Shown piece by piece: positions 1 through 9,998 of a DNA stretch of 64,000 nt. The stretch spans positions 248,001-312,000 of the forward strand of contig JAJQRF010000005.1 in NCBI GenBank assembly GCA_021228405.1. Direction: 5' to 3'. This stretch comes from Pyrinomonadaceae bacterium. GTDB lineage: Bacteria; Acidobacteriota; Blastocatellia; Pyrinomonadales; Pyrinomonadaceae. Numbering within the stretch: the first letter of the stretch is position 1; each line of letters opens with the position of its first letter. The translations under genes were made by a program, and so were the position numbers. Below the pieces are notes generated by a model that was not told the DNA's origin, made no database searches, and worked only from the letters and a program-made list of their open reading frames with translations.

Positions 1-204
1 AGTGTTTTCGAGTTTTTGCGCAATTGACAATTCTTCGTTGTAAGCCGTAATTAAAATCGTAACTTTCGGTGAAAACTCCCCGCTTTTGACCTTTTTCGGA
101 AAGATGATGCTGATGAGATAGACGAGTAGCGGATAGCCGATATATGTGTAAAAAAGCAAGGCTAGGCTGATAAAAAAAACTGTTGCCGCGATTGTTTCCT
201 TCAC
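1..204 (-). CDS. Glycosyltransferase family 2, N-terminal part (cut by window edge)
   Basis: The reading frame starts with GTG at 204 and runs off the left edge, leaving 68 residues. Residues about 5-35 form one hydrophobic membrane segment. They are followed by VTILITAYNEE, the nucleotide-sugar-binding start of GT-A family 2 glycosyltransferases. This layout (one N-terminal membrane helix, then a cytoplasmic catalytic domain) is typical of processive or polysaccharide-assembly glycosyltransferases. The start lies one base after the stop of the O-antigen-ligase-like gene, so the two are surely co-transcribed. The role is inferred to be exopolysaccharide or glycan synthesis; the sugar is unknown because most of the protein lies outside the window. 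Confidence 0.8.
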   Translation of the reverse strand, partial: MKETIAATVFFISLALLFYTYIGYPLLVYLISIIFPKKVKSGEFSPKVTILITAYNEELSIAQKLENT

Positions 205-205
205 T

Positions 206-1771
206 TTAAGCGTTTGACGTTTGCCAGAGCGGATTTGCCTGAATGTCTTCCTTAAAACCTTTTTCGATCATATAGATACGGCGCAAAGCGACCGCGTATC
301 CGACCAGATAATAAATAAACCAAAGATATGCGATCGAAGCGAAAAAGCTTGAAACCATATACGCAACGATGCTCGCCTGAAAACCGATCGACATATAATA
401 AAACCAATCGTATTCGCCTTTTTCGTGCTGCATTCGTTCGATTGCTCCGAGCTTTCGGAAGGGGCTAATCATCATTATCAAATAAGCCGCCAAACCGAGC
501 AAACCGAGTTCGGAAGAAACCTGCGTAAAAGCGTTATGCGTTTCCAGATTATGCACGCCGAACGTCGGCGAATTGCCGATGCCGATTCCCCACGGATTCC
601 TGATCGTGACGAGAATCGAAAGAATCAGATTTTCCTTACGCAAATCCGAAGAACCGACCGGATCGAGTCCGGGGATAAAGATCGAAAGCAATCTGACACC
701 GTAATTTCCGGGCGCGGCAATGATGAAAATCAGCCCCACAACCAACGAAATAGCAATCGTCCGCACACGGTTATTGCGCCCGATCTTCCAAACCAAGACC
801 GCCATCGAAGCGATCAAGCCTAAAAAGCCGCCGCGTGAAAAAGTAACGACATTGGCGGCGAATAAAAGTGCCGTCATCGTAAAATAAACGACTTTTCCCA
901 GACGGCTTTTCGATGCCAAACCGAGCGTAATTAACAGCGGAATCATCGTCACGAGATGAAGAGCCATTTCGTTGGCGTTCTCGAACATTCCTTTAATATC
1001 GAGCGAAACGCGGTAGCCTTCCGTCTTAAATTCACCGCGCTGATACATCGAGATCGCCGTATAACTCATATAAATACTGATCGAAAACGAAATCCACATC
1101 AGCGCGAGAAGCCGTTTGCGCGTGCGCACGACGTTTATCATCACAATAAAAATGATGACGGCTTTGATAAAAGGATCGTTAAAGGTTTCCCAGGCGGCGG
1201 CAAAATCCCGCGAGATCGGCATTAGTATAAGCGCGAGAAAAGTCATTGCCAAAACGCATTTTACCTCGGTCGTTAAAATCGTCAGATTTCCTTCGGTCGT
1301 AAATTGCGTCGGAACATAAATTAACAGAGTCGCAACGGCGATGATAAACGCGCCGCTGATGAGAAATCCCAAACCCGGAATCAGTTCATAAGGGCGAAAA
1401 AATACGAAAAAACTGAAAAGAAAAACGCCGTAATACGTCAAAGTATGACCGTTGCGAACGATCCAGCGGTCGCTTTGCAAAAGATTCAAATCCTTCTTGA
1501 CGGCTTTCTGCTTTTTTTGCTGTTTTTTCCGGGCGGCATATGGAAGCTCAATGAATTTCGGCTCTTCGCTCTTTACGTCGGCAACTGAGTTTGATTCATT
1601 CTTTTCGGTTTCGGCGGAAAGTTTTGGCTGAACTTCGTTTTCAATCGGCTTTTTCTGAACTGAATTTTTCGGCGAAACTAACGACGAAACATCTTCCAGC
1701 GAATTTGAATCCTTTCGTTTCGCAGGTTTTAGCGGTTCGTAATCTTTTCTTTTGGTATCGCCCGTCAACAT
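206..1771 (-). CDS. O-antigen ligase / Wzy-like polysaccharide polymerase
   Basis: This 521-residue membrane protein begins with about 100 hydrophilic, Lys-rich residues, unusual for the family. About ten hydrophobic segments follow from residue ~110. The region around residues 300-430 shows Wzy_C (PF04932) features: a FSRGGFLG motif, then NPWGIGIGNSPTFGVHN and SELGLLGL, which match the periplasmic loop and following helix of O-antigen ligases and exopolysaccharide polymerases. It probably ligates or polymerises undecaprenyl-linked glycan at the outer face of the inner membrane. Downstream lies a family 2 glycosyltransferase one base away, and 27 bp upstream is a methyltransferase, together a glycan operon. 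The start ATG has only a weak purine-rich upstream stretch. Ligase versus polymerase cannot be decided from sequence. Confidence 0.8.
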   Translation of the reverse strand: MLTGDTKRKDYEPLKPAKRKDSNSLEDVSSLVSPKNSVQKKPIENEVQPKLSAETEKNESNSVADVKSEEPKFIELPYAARKKQQKKQKAVKKDLNLLQSDRWIVRNGHTLTYYGVFLFSFFVFFRPYELIPGLGFLISGAFIIAVATLLIYVPTQFTTEGNLTILTTEVKCVLAMTFLALILMPISRDFAAAWETFNDPFIKAVIIFIVMINVVRTRKRLLALMWISFSISIYMSYTAISMYQRGEFKTEGYRVSLDIKGMFENANEMALHLVTMIPLLITLGLASKSRLGKVVYFTMTALLFAANVVTFSRGGFLGLIASMAVLVWKIGRNNRVRTIAISLVVGLIFIIAAPGNYGVRLLSIFIPGLDPVGSSDLRKENLILSILVTIRNPWGIGIGNSPTFGVHNLETHNAFTQVSSELGLLGLAAYLIMMISPFRKLGAIERMQHEKGEYDWFYYMSIGFQASIVAYMVSSFFASIAYLWFIYYLVGYAVALRRIYMIEKGFKEDIQANPLWQTSNA

Positions 1772-1798
1772 TTTCCACTGAATTTCCGATTATTAAAC

Positions 1799-2548
1799 TT
1801 ATGCGTTTTTTCGCAAAACAACAATCAGATTTGTCCGCATCGAACGCATCGATCTTAGCATTAAAAATTTAATCCAGAGCAGTTCGGCAACCGCCAGCGG
1901 CGGAATCAAAGCCAAAACCGCGTCGGAACTCACAAAATTTATCTTTTCGACCGAGAAATTAGTTTCTGCGGCAAGTGCTTCGATGGTTTTCCGATTATTT
2001 GCCTTATAGTGAACTTCAAAAACGTCTTCCGAATCTCTGCCGTCGAGAATTTTGGCGAGCTTTTTGGCAATACCGCCCGAAACCGCTTTTCTCGCCAGCG
2101 AAAAATACCCGAATTCGTTCGGCGTGTGAAAAATAAAAATCCCGTTCGGTTTAAGAACGCGATTTATTTCGTTGAACTGAATCTGCGGTTTATCGAGATG
2201 CTCAACGACCATATTCGCCGTCACCGCATCAAAGTAATTCTCTTTAAAAGGCAAAAGGTCTGCCGTTGCCGCGACCTTTTTATGAATCGTTTTATGCTTT
2301 AACAGCGAAGGGAAATCAAAATCCAGTCCGACCACGTTTCCGGCTCTGTCGATCAACGCTTTTTCCTGTGCAAATCTCCAGGTCGGCAGAAGATGATGTC
2401 CGCATCCGAGATCGAGCCAATTAATATTCCGCCCGATCTGTTTTTCGAGAACTTCTTCGTAAAATTCCTGCGAATATTTCAGTTTCGGAATTATCGTTCG
2501 TTTGGCAACGCCGTAAAACTTGAAGAGGGTTTCCCGAAATCTGCTCAT
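1799..2548 (-). CDS. Class I SAM-dependent methyltransferase
   Basis: This 249-residue Rossmann-type methyltransferase shows motif I as WLDLGCGHH at about residues 44-52, an acidic residue after strand 2 (VGLDFD), and post-motif residues in the style FDAVTANMVVEHL. The pattern fits the Methyltransf_11 group. The C-terminal 30 residues are hydrophobic then basic and may contact the membrane. It is co-directional with the polysaccharide ligase (27 bp) and the upstream sigma-like gene (60 bp). A role in methylating a glycan or lipid carrier is inferred from context only; the substrate is not visible from the sequence. Confidence 0.8.
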   Translation of the reverse strand: MSRFRETLFKFYGVAKRTIIPKLKYSQEFYEEVLEKQIGRNINWLDLGCGHHLLPTWRFAQEKALIDRAGNVVGLDFDFPSLLKHKTIHKKVAATADLLPFKENYFDAVTANMVVEHLDKPQIQFNEINRVLKPNGIFIFHTPNEFGYFSLARKAVSGGIAKKLAKILDGRDSEDVFEVHYKANNRKTIEALAAETNFSVEKINFVSSDAVLALIPPLAVAELLWIKFLMLRSMRSMRTNLIVVLRKNA

Positions 2549-2608
2549 TAATCGAACTCACTTTTCTGTAAAATACGGATTTTTTCAGGGGCAGTTTAAG
2601 GTTAAGGA

Positions 2609-3763
2609 TTATACCGCAACTTTTTCTTCTTCGCTAACCACGATCAATTCGCGGACTTTGTGCTTTAAGGCTTTTTCAAACTGACGCGCTTCGTTTACAC
2701 CATTAAATGAAAGCGATTGCAAATTCGATTCGATGCGCTTGCGATAATCCGAAACGAGCGAATCCGAAACGCCGAGCATTTCGGCAACTTCTAATTGCGT
2801 TCCGCTGTCGGAAATCAGGTAGCAATGCCACAAAACGCTAATCATCCGATGATATTGTTTAGCTTTTCCGCGCACCGATTTTTCAAGATTTTTCAGAAAA
2901 TTTTCGACGCAACCGGCGGCAAGCACTTCGGCTTCGCGGCGCAAGATGTCTTCTTCGGGCGTTTCGCGCGAATCGGGGAAATCGTAATCCATCCGGTCTT
3001 CGTTTTCGTTGTCGCTCGTGCCGCTCACCGGAACCAGATGAATGTCCATAATCGGCAAACGCGACATCACGAACGAACGCAAACTGCGCACGTCAACCGG
3101 CGAATCGATCGCTTTGAAAACTCTGATGATGAGTTTTTCGAGTTCCGTATTGCTGATAACGATCTGTGCATCGCCCGTGCATCCGACCATTCGCGTGTCA
3201 CGGCTTTGAAATGAAACGGTTTTTACGCGTTCGTCCATTTCCTGGTTGTCGCGGCGCATCTTGCGGTCAGCCCATTCGGTCAAACCGTAAAGACGATCGG
3301 CAAGCCGGCGGTGTGCATCGGGATTATTCAGATTATCGAAACGTTTGAAAGAATTGCTGGTTTGAATCAGGGTGGAAATTCGGCGCGCAAGTCTATAGCT
3401 TTCGGGATAACGTTTGCGAAGCTCGGCGGTCAGCATATTCGTCAGTTCGATCTGACTGATCTCCGCTTCGATTTCCGCATCCGACATTCCCGTGTCGAGA
3501 TAATGCTGAAAGCGTTCCTTGCTTAAGAGCGCGACAAATAATTCCTGAGTTAAATCCGTGTAGGCATTATATTTACCTTCTTCGACCAGAAATCCCGCGC
3601 GTTTCGAGGCTCTGACCAAAGGATGTGACGAAACGATTCGATGTAATTCCGTCCAGATTTGGTTTACATCCGATTTTTTGAGGCTATCGTTCCATTTTCC
3701 AACTTTAATCTGCCGATTCTGAATAGATTTCGGCAAATTTTCCTGCTGTTTTAGTGAATTCAT
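2609..3763 (-). CDS. Sigma-70-like regulator with C-terminal helix-turn-helix
   Basis: This 384-residue protein is soluble and basic, with no membrane segments. Near residues 70-95 DLTQELFVALL resembles sigma region 2. Near residues 325-355 the sequence QLEVAEMLGVSDSLVSDYR is a clear helix-turn-helix like sigma region 4. The middle is poorly conserved and acidic. It is longer than ECF factors, and I know the type only as a divergent, lineage-specific family; the gene at 38265 has a comparable layout. It is first in a minus-strand unit that continues into methyltransferase, polysaccharide ligase and glycosyltransferase, so it may control surface glycan expression, but that is inference. Confidence 0.6.
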   Translation of the reverse strand: MNSLKQQENLPKSIQNRQIKVGKWNDSLKKSDVNQIWTELHRIVSSHPLVRASKRAGFLVEEGKYNAYTDLTQELFVALLSKERFQHYLDTGMSDAEIEAEISQIELTNMLTAELRKRYPESYRLARRISTLIQTSNSFKRFDNLNNPDAHRRLADRLYGLTEWADRKMRRDNQEMDERVKTVSFQSRDTRMVGCTGDAQIVISNTELEKLIIRVFKAIDSPVDVRSLRSFVMSRLPIMDIHLVPVSGTSDNENEDRMDYDFPDSRETPEEDILRREAEVLAAGCVENFLKNLEKSVRGKAKQYHRMISVLWHCYLISDSGTQLEVAEMLGVSDSLVSDYRKRIESNLQSLSFNGVNEARQFEKALKHKVRELIVVSEEEKVAV

Positions 3764-4268
3764 AATGAACCTGTCCGATTTGTTCTTGATTTTGCTTGCA
3801 TTTTTGAGAAAGTTCCGCCATTCCGCACTTCGAGTGAAAATCCCTTCCCGATTGAGATTACTGCTTCACTTTTCCGTGCCGATTAAACTTTTCTGACAAA
3901 ATAGAGTTTTGGTAGAAAAAAACTAATTAAATTAACCACCGAGCCAGCAATTAATTTGGTAGGTTGATGATAGAGAAAGTTGCCTCTCACCATCCACAAT
4001 TTAGATAGTAACAATTATTTCCCGTTTGGGCAAGATTTTTTTGCTTTTTTTTGAAATGTTTAACGTAGTCGGTTAAATTGATTATTTGCAACACTTATTC
4101 TTTATTTTAAGTTAGCTTTCTGTCAATTGATACAATAAATTCTGAAATTTCTTAAATTAGTTTTGGAAGCAAACCGCCATTATGGATTTATTTTTGTTGT
4201 AACGAAGAATTTAATACCTGTTCCCGACAGGCATCAGGTGTCTGCTCTTTCGTGTGAAAACTATTTAT
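3764..4268. other. Intergenic region between divergent genes
   Basis: About 500 bp separate two divergently transcribed genes and must hold promoters for both. The region is AT-rich. Around 3968-4003 the top strand has an imperfect inverted repeat (GATGATAGAGA against TCTCACCATC), too weak to name. I see no credible coding region, RNA gene or terminator. A short open frame starting at 4163 overlaps the next gene in another frame and looks accidental. Confidence 0.5.
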
Positions 4269-4568
4269 ATGTTTTGGAAAAAAATGAAAAGTTTCAGCAA
4301 AAATGTATCCTGTCCTTCTTCGCCAAAGCTGCTTGCATTTCAAAAAGGCGATATTTCATTGAATGAAGGAATTACGATTCAAAGACATCTCATACACTGC
4401 GATTTCTGCGCGGCGGAAGTAGAATTTTACGAACATTTTCCGCCCATCGAAGACAAGATCGAAGCCACCGAAATGCCGAAACCTTTACGCGAGCTTGCCG
4501 AAGCATTGCTCGGCAACCGCTCTAAGGATTTTTCCGTGCTTGATAAGCTATTGCCTGAAAAAGCCTGA
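4269..4568 (+). CDS. Small zinc-finger-like conserved protein
   Basis: This gene encodes about 99 residues starting from ATG at 4269; a GTG at 4254 and an ATG at 4284 are alternatives. The core HLIHCDFCAAEVEFY holds an H-x3-C-x2-C arrangement like the zinc-binding part of zf-HC2 anti-sigma domains. There is no membrane segment. The C-terminus is a short helical tail ending in LDKLLPEKA. It faces the sigma-like regulator at 2609 across a shared promoter region, so a small anti-sigma or zinc-ribbon partner role is possible. The role itself is not known. Confidence 0.65.
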   Translation: MFWKKMKSFSKNVSCPSSPKLLAFQKGDISLNEGITIQRHLIHCDFCAAEVEFYEHFPPIEDKIEATEMPKPLRELAEALLGNRSKDFSVLDKLLPEKA

Positions 4569-4600
4569 ACTTAAAATAGAATTTTCAACTTCCGAAACAG

Positions 4601-6430
4601 CTAACTTCCGCAAATCTCGTCTATCGCATCTTCATATTTTTCATCAATCACACTTCTTTTTATCTTTAAGGTCGGGGTCATTTCGCCTTTATCGATCGAA
4701 AACTCGCGCGGCAGAAGATAAACTCTTTTCACTCTTTCGTAATCGTTCATTTCCCGCGTAAACTCGACTGCATCGCGCTGAACACGTTTGATGACGTAGG
4801 AATTTTCACAAAGCTCTTCACGCGTTCCCTTCGCGTCGATTCCTTCGTCTTCGAGCGTTTGTTTCAAAGTATCCCAATCAGGCACGATCAGTGCGCCGAC
4901 TTGTTTTCTGCCCGAACCGACCGCGACCGCCTGTGCGATCAAAGGCGATTGTTTCAATAAACTTTCGACCTGAAGCGGCGCGACATATTTTCCGTTCGAC
5001 AATTTAAATAAATCCTTGATGCGGTCGGTAATGTAAAAATGTCCGTCTTCGTCTTCATAACCGACATCGCCCGTGTGATACCAGCCTTCCTCGTCGATGA
5101 CTTTGGCAGTTTCTTCCGGCTTATTGTAATAGCCCTGCATCACGTTTTTACCGCGAATCAATACTTCGCCGTCTTTTTCGGCGATCTTCATTTCGATTCC
5201 TTCAAATGGAGTTCCGATCGAGCCGACCTTGTTATCGTCGGGACGATTTGCACAAGTCACGCACGCTTCGGTCATACCATAGCCTTGCAGGATCGGGATT
5301 CCCGCCGCCCAGAATGCGTAAGAAAGTTTTTTCGACAAAGGCGCACCGCCAGAAACGAAAAACCGCAACGAACCGCCGACACCGTCGCGCCATTTGGAAA
5401 AAACAAGGCGGCTGGCAATCGCTTGTTTAGCGGCTAAAACCGGCGGAACGTTTTTGTGCGTATCTTTCGCTGTCCAGTATTCTTGTCCGACATCCAAAGC
5501 CCAATCGAAAAGCGAAGTTTTCCAACCGCCCGCTGATTTTCCTTTTTTAACGATCTTGTGATAAACCTGCTCGAAAAGACGCGGAACGGCGGTCATAATC
5601 GTCGGCTTGACTTCCTGCAAATGCGAGGCGATCTGATCGAACGCGGCGCAGTAATGAATTGCGACTCCGTTTGAACAAAGCACGTAAAAAACCGTCCGTT
5701 CAAAAATATGCGAAAGCGGCAAAACGGCAAGCGAACGGTCGGTGTTCAGAATCGGCAAACCTTTTGAGATGGCGACGACGTTTGAAATGAAATTTTCGTG
5801 CGAAAGCATCACGCCTTTCGGTTCGCCGGTCGTTCCCGAAGTATAGATGATCGTCGCTAAATCCTTTTCCTTGATCTGTTTAAGATAATTTTCAAACGCC
5901 TGCGAATCGATCTTTTCAGATTCAACGCCGAGCTTTTCAACATCGGCAAGAGTGATTGCGCGGTTGTCGTTCTCAGGTTTCGCGTCATCGTCGAAAAACA
6001 CCAATTTCTCTAAACGCTCGACGCTTTGAATCGCATTTTCGGCGTGTTTCCAGAGTTTCTTGCCCGAAATGAAAAGCATTTTCGCGCCCGAATCTTCCAA
6101 AATATAACGAATTTGCTCGACGGCTTGCGTCGTGTAAATCGGAATATTGACGGCGCGAAGCGAAAGAATCGCCAGATCGGTGAGCGACCATTCGGGGCGA
6201 TTTTCGGAAATTATCGCGATTTTATCGCCTGCTTTGACCCCCAAGTTCGCCAGACCGAGCGCGATATTCTTAATTTTTTCAATAACTTCCGAGCCTGACA
6301 AATGTTTCCAGGCATTATCGATCTTATAACTCAGCGCGTCAGTCCGCTTATTTATGCGAAAAGATTCAAGGCAAAAATGCGGAATCGTCTGCGGAATATT
6401 TTCAAACCCGATTAGATTTTGATTGATCAT
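4601..6430 (-). CDS. Long-chain fatty acid--CoA ligase (AMP-forming)
   Basis: This 609-residue enzyme has the normal length of bacterial FACL/FadD15-type acyl-CoA synthetases. The AMP-binding P-loop YTSGTTGEPKG lies at residues 196-206. Later come the QGYGMTEA adenine-binding motif and GWYHTGDVG with the C-terminal hinge DRIKDLFKLSNGKYV. It activates fatty acids with ATP and CoA at the cytoplasmic membrane for beta-oxidation or lipid synthesis. The plus-strand zinc-finger gene ends only 32 bp from its stop, so the two converge. It is transcribed alone, with a 174 bp gap to yifB upstream. Assignment to the long-chain class rests on length and motif spacing. Confidence 0.93.
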   Translation of the reverse strand: MINQNLIGFENIPQTIPHFCLESFRINKRTDALSYKIDNAWKHLSGSEVIEKIKNIALGLANLGVKAGDKIAIISENRPEWSLTDLAILSLRAVNIPIYTTQAVEQIRYILEDSGAKMLFISGKKLWKHAENAIQSVERLEKLVFFDDDAKPENDNRAITLADVEKLGVESEKIDSQAFENYLKQIKEKDLATIIYTSGTTGEPKGVMLSHENFISNVVAISKGLPILNTDRSLAVLPLSHIFERTVFYVLCSNGVAIHYCAAFDQIASHLQEVKPTIMTAVPRLFEQVYHKIVKKGKSAGGWKTSLFDWALDVGQEYWTAKDTHKNVPPVLAAKQAIASRLVFSKWRDGVGGSLRFFVSGGAPLSKKLSYAFWAAGIPILQGYGMTEACVTCANRPDDNKVGSIGTPFEGIEMKIAEKDGEVLIRGKNVMQGYYNKPEETAKVIDEEGWYHTGDVGYEDEDGHFYITDRIKDLFKLSNGKYVAPLQVESLLKQSPLIAQAVAVGSGRKQVGALIVPDWDTLKQTLEDEGIDAKGTREELCENSYVIKRVQRDAVEFTREMNDYERVKRVYLLPREFSIDKGEMTPTLKIKRSVIDEKYEDAIDEICGS

Positions 6431-6604
6431 TCAATAAAATTAGCTCTGTAAAATTTTTGTAATATTTCAAAATTCTGATGATAACATTTTTGTCGGGAAT
6501 TCGTCTTGCAGACACAAGCGAAAATGAATCGTCGGATTATAAAAAATCCGCGATTTGGCTTTCCGTTTTGGAATAAATAAAATTAAATCATTATTTAAGC
6601 TGAT

Positions 6605-8173
6605 TTACGCCCAGTAGTTTTTGTCGAGCGACCGGTAATTTATCGCTTCGGAAAGATGTGCGGGCGAGATATTTTCATCTCCGGCAAGATCGGCAATCGT
6701 TCTTGAAACCTTCAAAATACGGTCGTGTGCGCGCGCCGAAAGTCCTTGTTTGAGCATCGCCCGTTCGAGTAAAGTTTCGCTTTGCGAACTGAGCGGGCAA
6801 AATTTGCGAATATGCGTCGAAGACATCGCCGAGTTTGAAAAAATACCTTCGCCTTGGAATCTTTTCAATTGAATTTCCCGCGCTTTTATGACCCGCGCCC
6901 GAATCGTTTCGGAAGTTTCGACCGATTCGTCGGTTTTCCCGCGTAATTCCTTAAATTCAACCGCCGGAACGTCGATATGAATATCGATGCGGTCCATTAA
7001 CGGACCTGAAATTTTGCCGACATAACGCTGAATCATCGGCGGCGTACATCGACATTCGCGGTTTGAGCCGAAATATCCGCACGGGCACGGATTCATCGAA
7101 GCGACAAGCATAAAATTGCTCGGAAAAGTCAAAGAAGTTGCCGCCCGCGAGATTGTAACTTGTTTGTCTTCCATCGGTTGACGTAAAACCTCCAGAACGC
7201 TTCGGTCAAACTCGGGTAATTCATCAAGAAACAAAACGCCCAAATGCGCCAGCGAAACTTCGCCCGGTTTCGGGATCGAACCGCCGCCGATAAGCCCCGC
7301 TTGCGAAACCGTATGATGCGGATTTTTGAACGGTCTTTCGGTTATCAAACCCGATTTTCCCGTCAACCCCGCCACCGAATGAATTTTCGTGATTTCCAAC
7401 GCTTCTTCAAATTCGAGCGGCGGCAAGATCGTCGGCAAACGCTTGGCAAGCATCGTTTTTCCCGAGCCGGGAGAACCGACGAAAAGAATATTATGACCGC
7501 CCGCGCTGGCGATTTCGAGTGCACGTTTTGCCGATTGCTGACCGCGAACCTCGGAAAAATCGACGCGGTATTTATTTTCGTTCGCTTTCAGCTCGTTTTC
7601 GTCTAATTTCAAGGGCGAAATCGGCGTTTCGTGTCCTGACTGCAAACTTCTTGCGATCTCGACGGCTTGACGCAAATCCTGGACGGGAAAGACATTTATT
7701 TCTTTTACAACTGCCGCCTCGGTTGCATTTTCTTCGGGAATAATCAAATTTTTGATGCCGTTCTCACGGCATCGAAGCGCAATCGAAAGAGCACCGCGCA
7801 CCGGGCGAATCCTGCCGTCGAGCGAGAGTTCGCCGACGCTTAAAATATCGCGGAGTTTATCTTCGTTTACAATGTCGCCGTTCGCGCCTAAAATTCCGAG
7901 TGCGATCGGCAGATCAAAGCTCGCGCCTTCTTTTCTGACATCTGCCGGCGCAAGATTTATGGTTGTTTTGTGAAACGGAAAAAAGAATGAACTGTTGACG
8001 ATGGCGGCGCGGATTCGTTCGCGTGATTCGCGAATTGCGGTGTCGGGCAAACCGACGATGATGACAGGCGCACTCGTATCGACTTCACCTCTGATCGGCT
8101 GAAGATTAATCTCAATATCGACAATCAGCGCATCAATGCCGTAAACTGCGGCAGATTGAGTCAGGAAAAGCAT
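6605..8173 (-). CDS. YifB/ComM family Mg-chelatase-like AAA ATPase
   Basis: This 522-residue protein has the standard YifB layout. An N-terminal Lon-protease-like fold (residues 1-170) starts with the typical [15 protein letters not shown]. The Mg-chelatase AAA core has Walker A GSPGSGKT at 233-240 and Walker [10 protein letters not shown]. Next is a cysteine cluster [14 protein letters not shown], and a C-terminal Mg_chelatase_C helical domain contains [18 protein letters not shown]. ComM-type proteins act as hexameric helicases that drive branch migration during natural transformation. The upstream 280 bp gap is shared with the divergent sigma factor gene at 8454. Family call is firm; a role in transformation here is inferred from studied relatives. 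Confidence 0.93.
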   Translation of the reverse strand: MLFLTQSAAVYGIDALIVDIEINLQPIRGEVDTSAPVIIVGLPDTAIRESRERIRAAIVNSSFFFPFHKTTINLAPADVRKEGASFDLPIALGILGANGDIVNEDKLRDILSVGELSLDGRIRPVRGALSIALRCRENGIKNLIIPEENATEAAVVKEINVFPVQDLRQAVEIARSLQSGHETPISPLKLDENELKANENKYRVDFSEVRGQQSAKRALEIASAGGHNILFVGSPGSGKTMLAKRLPTILPPLEFEEALEITKIHSVAGLTGKSGLITERPFKNPHHTVSQAGLIGGGSIPKPGEVSLAHLGVLFLDELPEFDRSVLEVLRQPMEDKQVTISRAATSLTFPSNFMLVASMNPCPCGYFGSNRECRCTPPMIQRYVGKISGPLMDRIDIHIDVPAVEFKELRGKTDESVETSETIRARVIKAREIQLKRFQGEGIFSNSAMSSTHIRKFCPLSSQSETLLERAMLKQGLSARAHDRILKVSRTIADLAGDENISPAHLSEAINYRSLDKNYWA

Positions 8174-8453
8174 TTTCTTTCCCCATGTATATTTTGTTAG
8201 GTTAAAACAATGAATTTATAGCATATTTTTTTCCAAAATCGAAAATTTCCCGTTTTTTTTGTCTTTCCATATTTTCGTGATTAATGATAAGTTCGTAGAA
8301 ACAAAGGTTTTTTCGTCGTTTGCCAAAAAACTCTTTACCTTTTTTCATTTTCATCATAAAATCTTTGGCGGCAAAGCAACTAATTTTTGGGGGTCGAACA
8401 TCATAGAAAGGGACGATTTTATAAATTCCAACGCTGACCTTTTAGGAGCAACT

Positions 8454-9107
8454 ATGGACTTAACCTCGGCGATCGAGCAAGATGTCGCTTTCGGGTTTGA
8501 GGAAAATGTCAGTTTTCCTGCGTTTCAAACTCCTGTTTTAGAAGAAAACTTAGCTGTCGATTCAACGGATTTATCATTGACGCAAAAAGCCGCGTCGGGA
8601 AACATTGCGGCTTTTGAAATGATCTATCAGCGTTATCATCGGCGCACGTATTCGCTTTGTCTGCGGATGACTAACAGCCAAACGGAAGCCGAAGACTTAA
8701 CTCAGGAAGTTTTCATTCAACTCTTTCGCAAGATCGGGAGTTTTCGCGGCGATTCGGCTTTTTCGACGTGGTTACACCGTTTGACGGTCAATCAGGTTCT
8801 AATGCACTTTCGTCGGCGAAGCGTGAAAAATGAAAAAACGACCGATGAAGGTGAAATGCCCGAACAAACCGTCAACGGCACGGCAAATCCGAATAAAATG
8901 CGCGTAGTTGACCGCATCGCGCTGAAAAAAGCGATCGGCGAATTGCCGCCGGGCTATAAAAATGTGTTTATTTTGCACGACATCGAAGGCTACGAACACG
9001 AAGAAGTTTCACGTCTTCTGGGTATTTCGGTCGGAACGTCGAAATCGCAACTGCACAAAGCGCGTCTCAAACTGCGCGGATTGTTAATTAAAGAAAATAA
9101 TCAATAA
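8454..9107 (+). CDS. RNA polymerase ECF-type sigma-70 factor
   Basis: I place the start at ATG 8454 because a clean AGGAG lies at 8444-8448; the frame stays open further upstream but without such a site. The 217-residue product has region 2 ([14 protein letters not shown], then [12 protein letters not shown]) and region 4 ([17 protein letters not shown] and the [24 protein letters not shown]). It recruits RNA polymerase to a dedicated promoter set. The next gene, 106 bp on, is its likely anti-sigma factor, and two DUF4097 proteins follow, an arrangement common in Acidobacteriota. The stimulus is unknown; the secreted downstream products suggest envelope response. Confidence 0.92.
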   Translation: MDLTSAIEQDVAFGFEENVSFPAFQTPVLEENLAVDSTDLSLTQKAASGNIAAFEMIYQRYHRRTYSLCLRMTNSQTEAEDLTQEVFIQLFRKIGSFRGDSAFSTWLHRLTVNQVLMHFRRRSVKNEKTTDEGEMPEQTVNGTANPNKMRVVDRIALKKAIGELPPGYKNVFILHDIEGYEHEEVSRLLGISVGTSKSQLHKARLKLRGLLIKENNQ

Positions 9108-9213
9108 AAGATTTGCCGCTTAAGGCAACCCTTTAATTTCAAAGGCAATCTATTACAGGTGTAGTCAGTTATTTGGCGGAAAATTTTACAAAAACCAAAC
9201 TTTTAATAATTTA

Positions 9214-9963
9214 ATGAACTGCGAACATTGTCAGGAATTGATCAGTGCATTTTTGGACAACGAGCTCGATGAAACAAGCTCGGCAAACGTCCAAACGCAT
9301 CTCGGAATGTGTGCCGAGTGCGCTAAAGTGTGCGAAGATTTTGCGATGATCCTTGATTTTTGTCACTTTGAAGAACCTGTCAATGAAATCGTTCCGCCCA
9401 ATTCGCAAGCCCTCTGGTGCCGCATCAATAACGTAATCGAAAACGAAATCCAAACCGAACTTAAGATCGAAGAACAGAAAAAACAGGAAGAGATTAAAAA
9501 AGGCTGGTTTTCCAGAGTTTGGCAATTGTCGTTTTCGCAAGTCACTACTGCCGTTTTGGGAATCGCTTTGGTAAGTTCGCTTTTAACGATCGTCGGCATC
9601 AAAAATTACAATTCGGCGCAAACTGACAGTTTCGCTTCAAATTTTCCGGCTGACCCGACTTTTTTCGACAGAGCTTTGGCAAAAGTCGGTTTGATCGAAA
9701 CGCCGCAACAGATTCGTGAACGTAAAATGCAGGAACAAAAGGCGGCAATCGAATATTGGAATCAACGTGTTCAGGCGCGTCGTCTGCAATGGGATGAAAA
9801 TCTGCGCAAGGCTTTCGACCGGAATTTGAACGAGATCGATCAGGCGGTCAATGAATATACGTTAATTTTGCAGGAAAATCCGCATGATGAGCTTTCCGGT
9901 GAAATGCTCGATACGACGCTTAACGAGAAAATGGAGCTTCTGCGCGAATTTTCCGATCTATAA
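9214..9963 (+). CDS. Zinc-finger anti-sigma factor
   Basis: This 249-residue protein starts with a zf-HC2 domain: NCEHCQELISAFLDNEL, then HLGMCAECAKVC, giving the H-x3-C-x2-C zinc site. One membrane helix lies at about residues 112-130 (TTAVLGIALVSSLLTIVGI), and a charged, coiled-coil-like extracytoplasmic part of about 115 residues follows. The layout is that of single-pass ECF anti-sigma factors, which hold sigma at the membrane until a signal is received outside. It sits between the sigma gene (106 bp upstream) and a DUF4097 gene (35 bp downstream) in one operon. Pairing with the 8454 sigma is inferred from position. Confidence 0.85.
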   Translation: MNCEHCQELISAFLDNELDETSSANVQTHLGMCAECAKVCEDFAMILDFCHFEEPVNEIVPPNSQALWCRINNVIENEIQTELKIEEQKKQEEIKKGWFSRVWQLSFSQVTTAVLGIALVSSLLTIVGIKNYNSAQTDSFASNFPADPTFFDRALAKVGLIETPQQIRERKMQEQKAAIEYWNQRVQARRLQWDENLRKAFDRNLNEIDQAVNEYTLILQENPHDELSGEMLDTTLNEKMELLREFSDL

Positions 9964-9998
9964 TTTTTATATTTTTATCATAGTTTTGTTTTTTGGCA

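Noticed and set aside
206-1771. Exosortase-associated glycosylation locus
   Set aside because: No exosortase or PEP-CTERM motif was seen in the window, so only a general O-antigen-ligase-like call is made.
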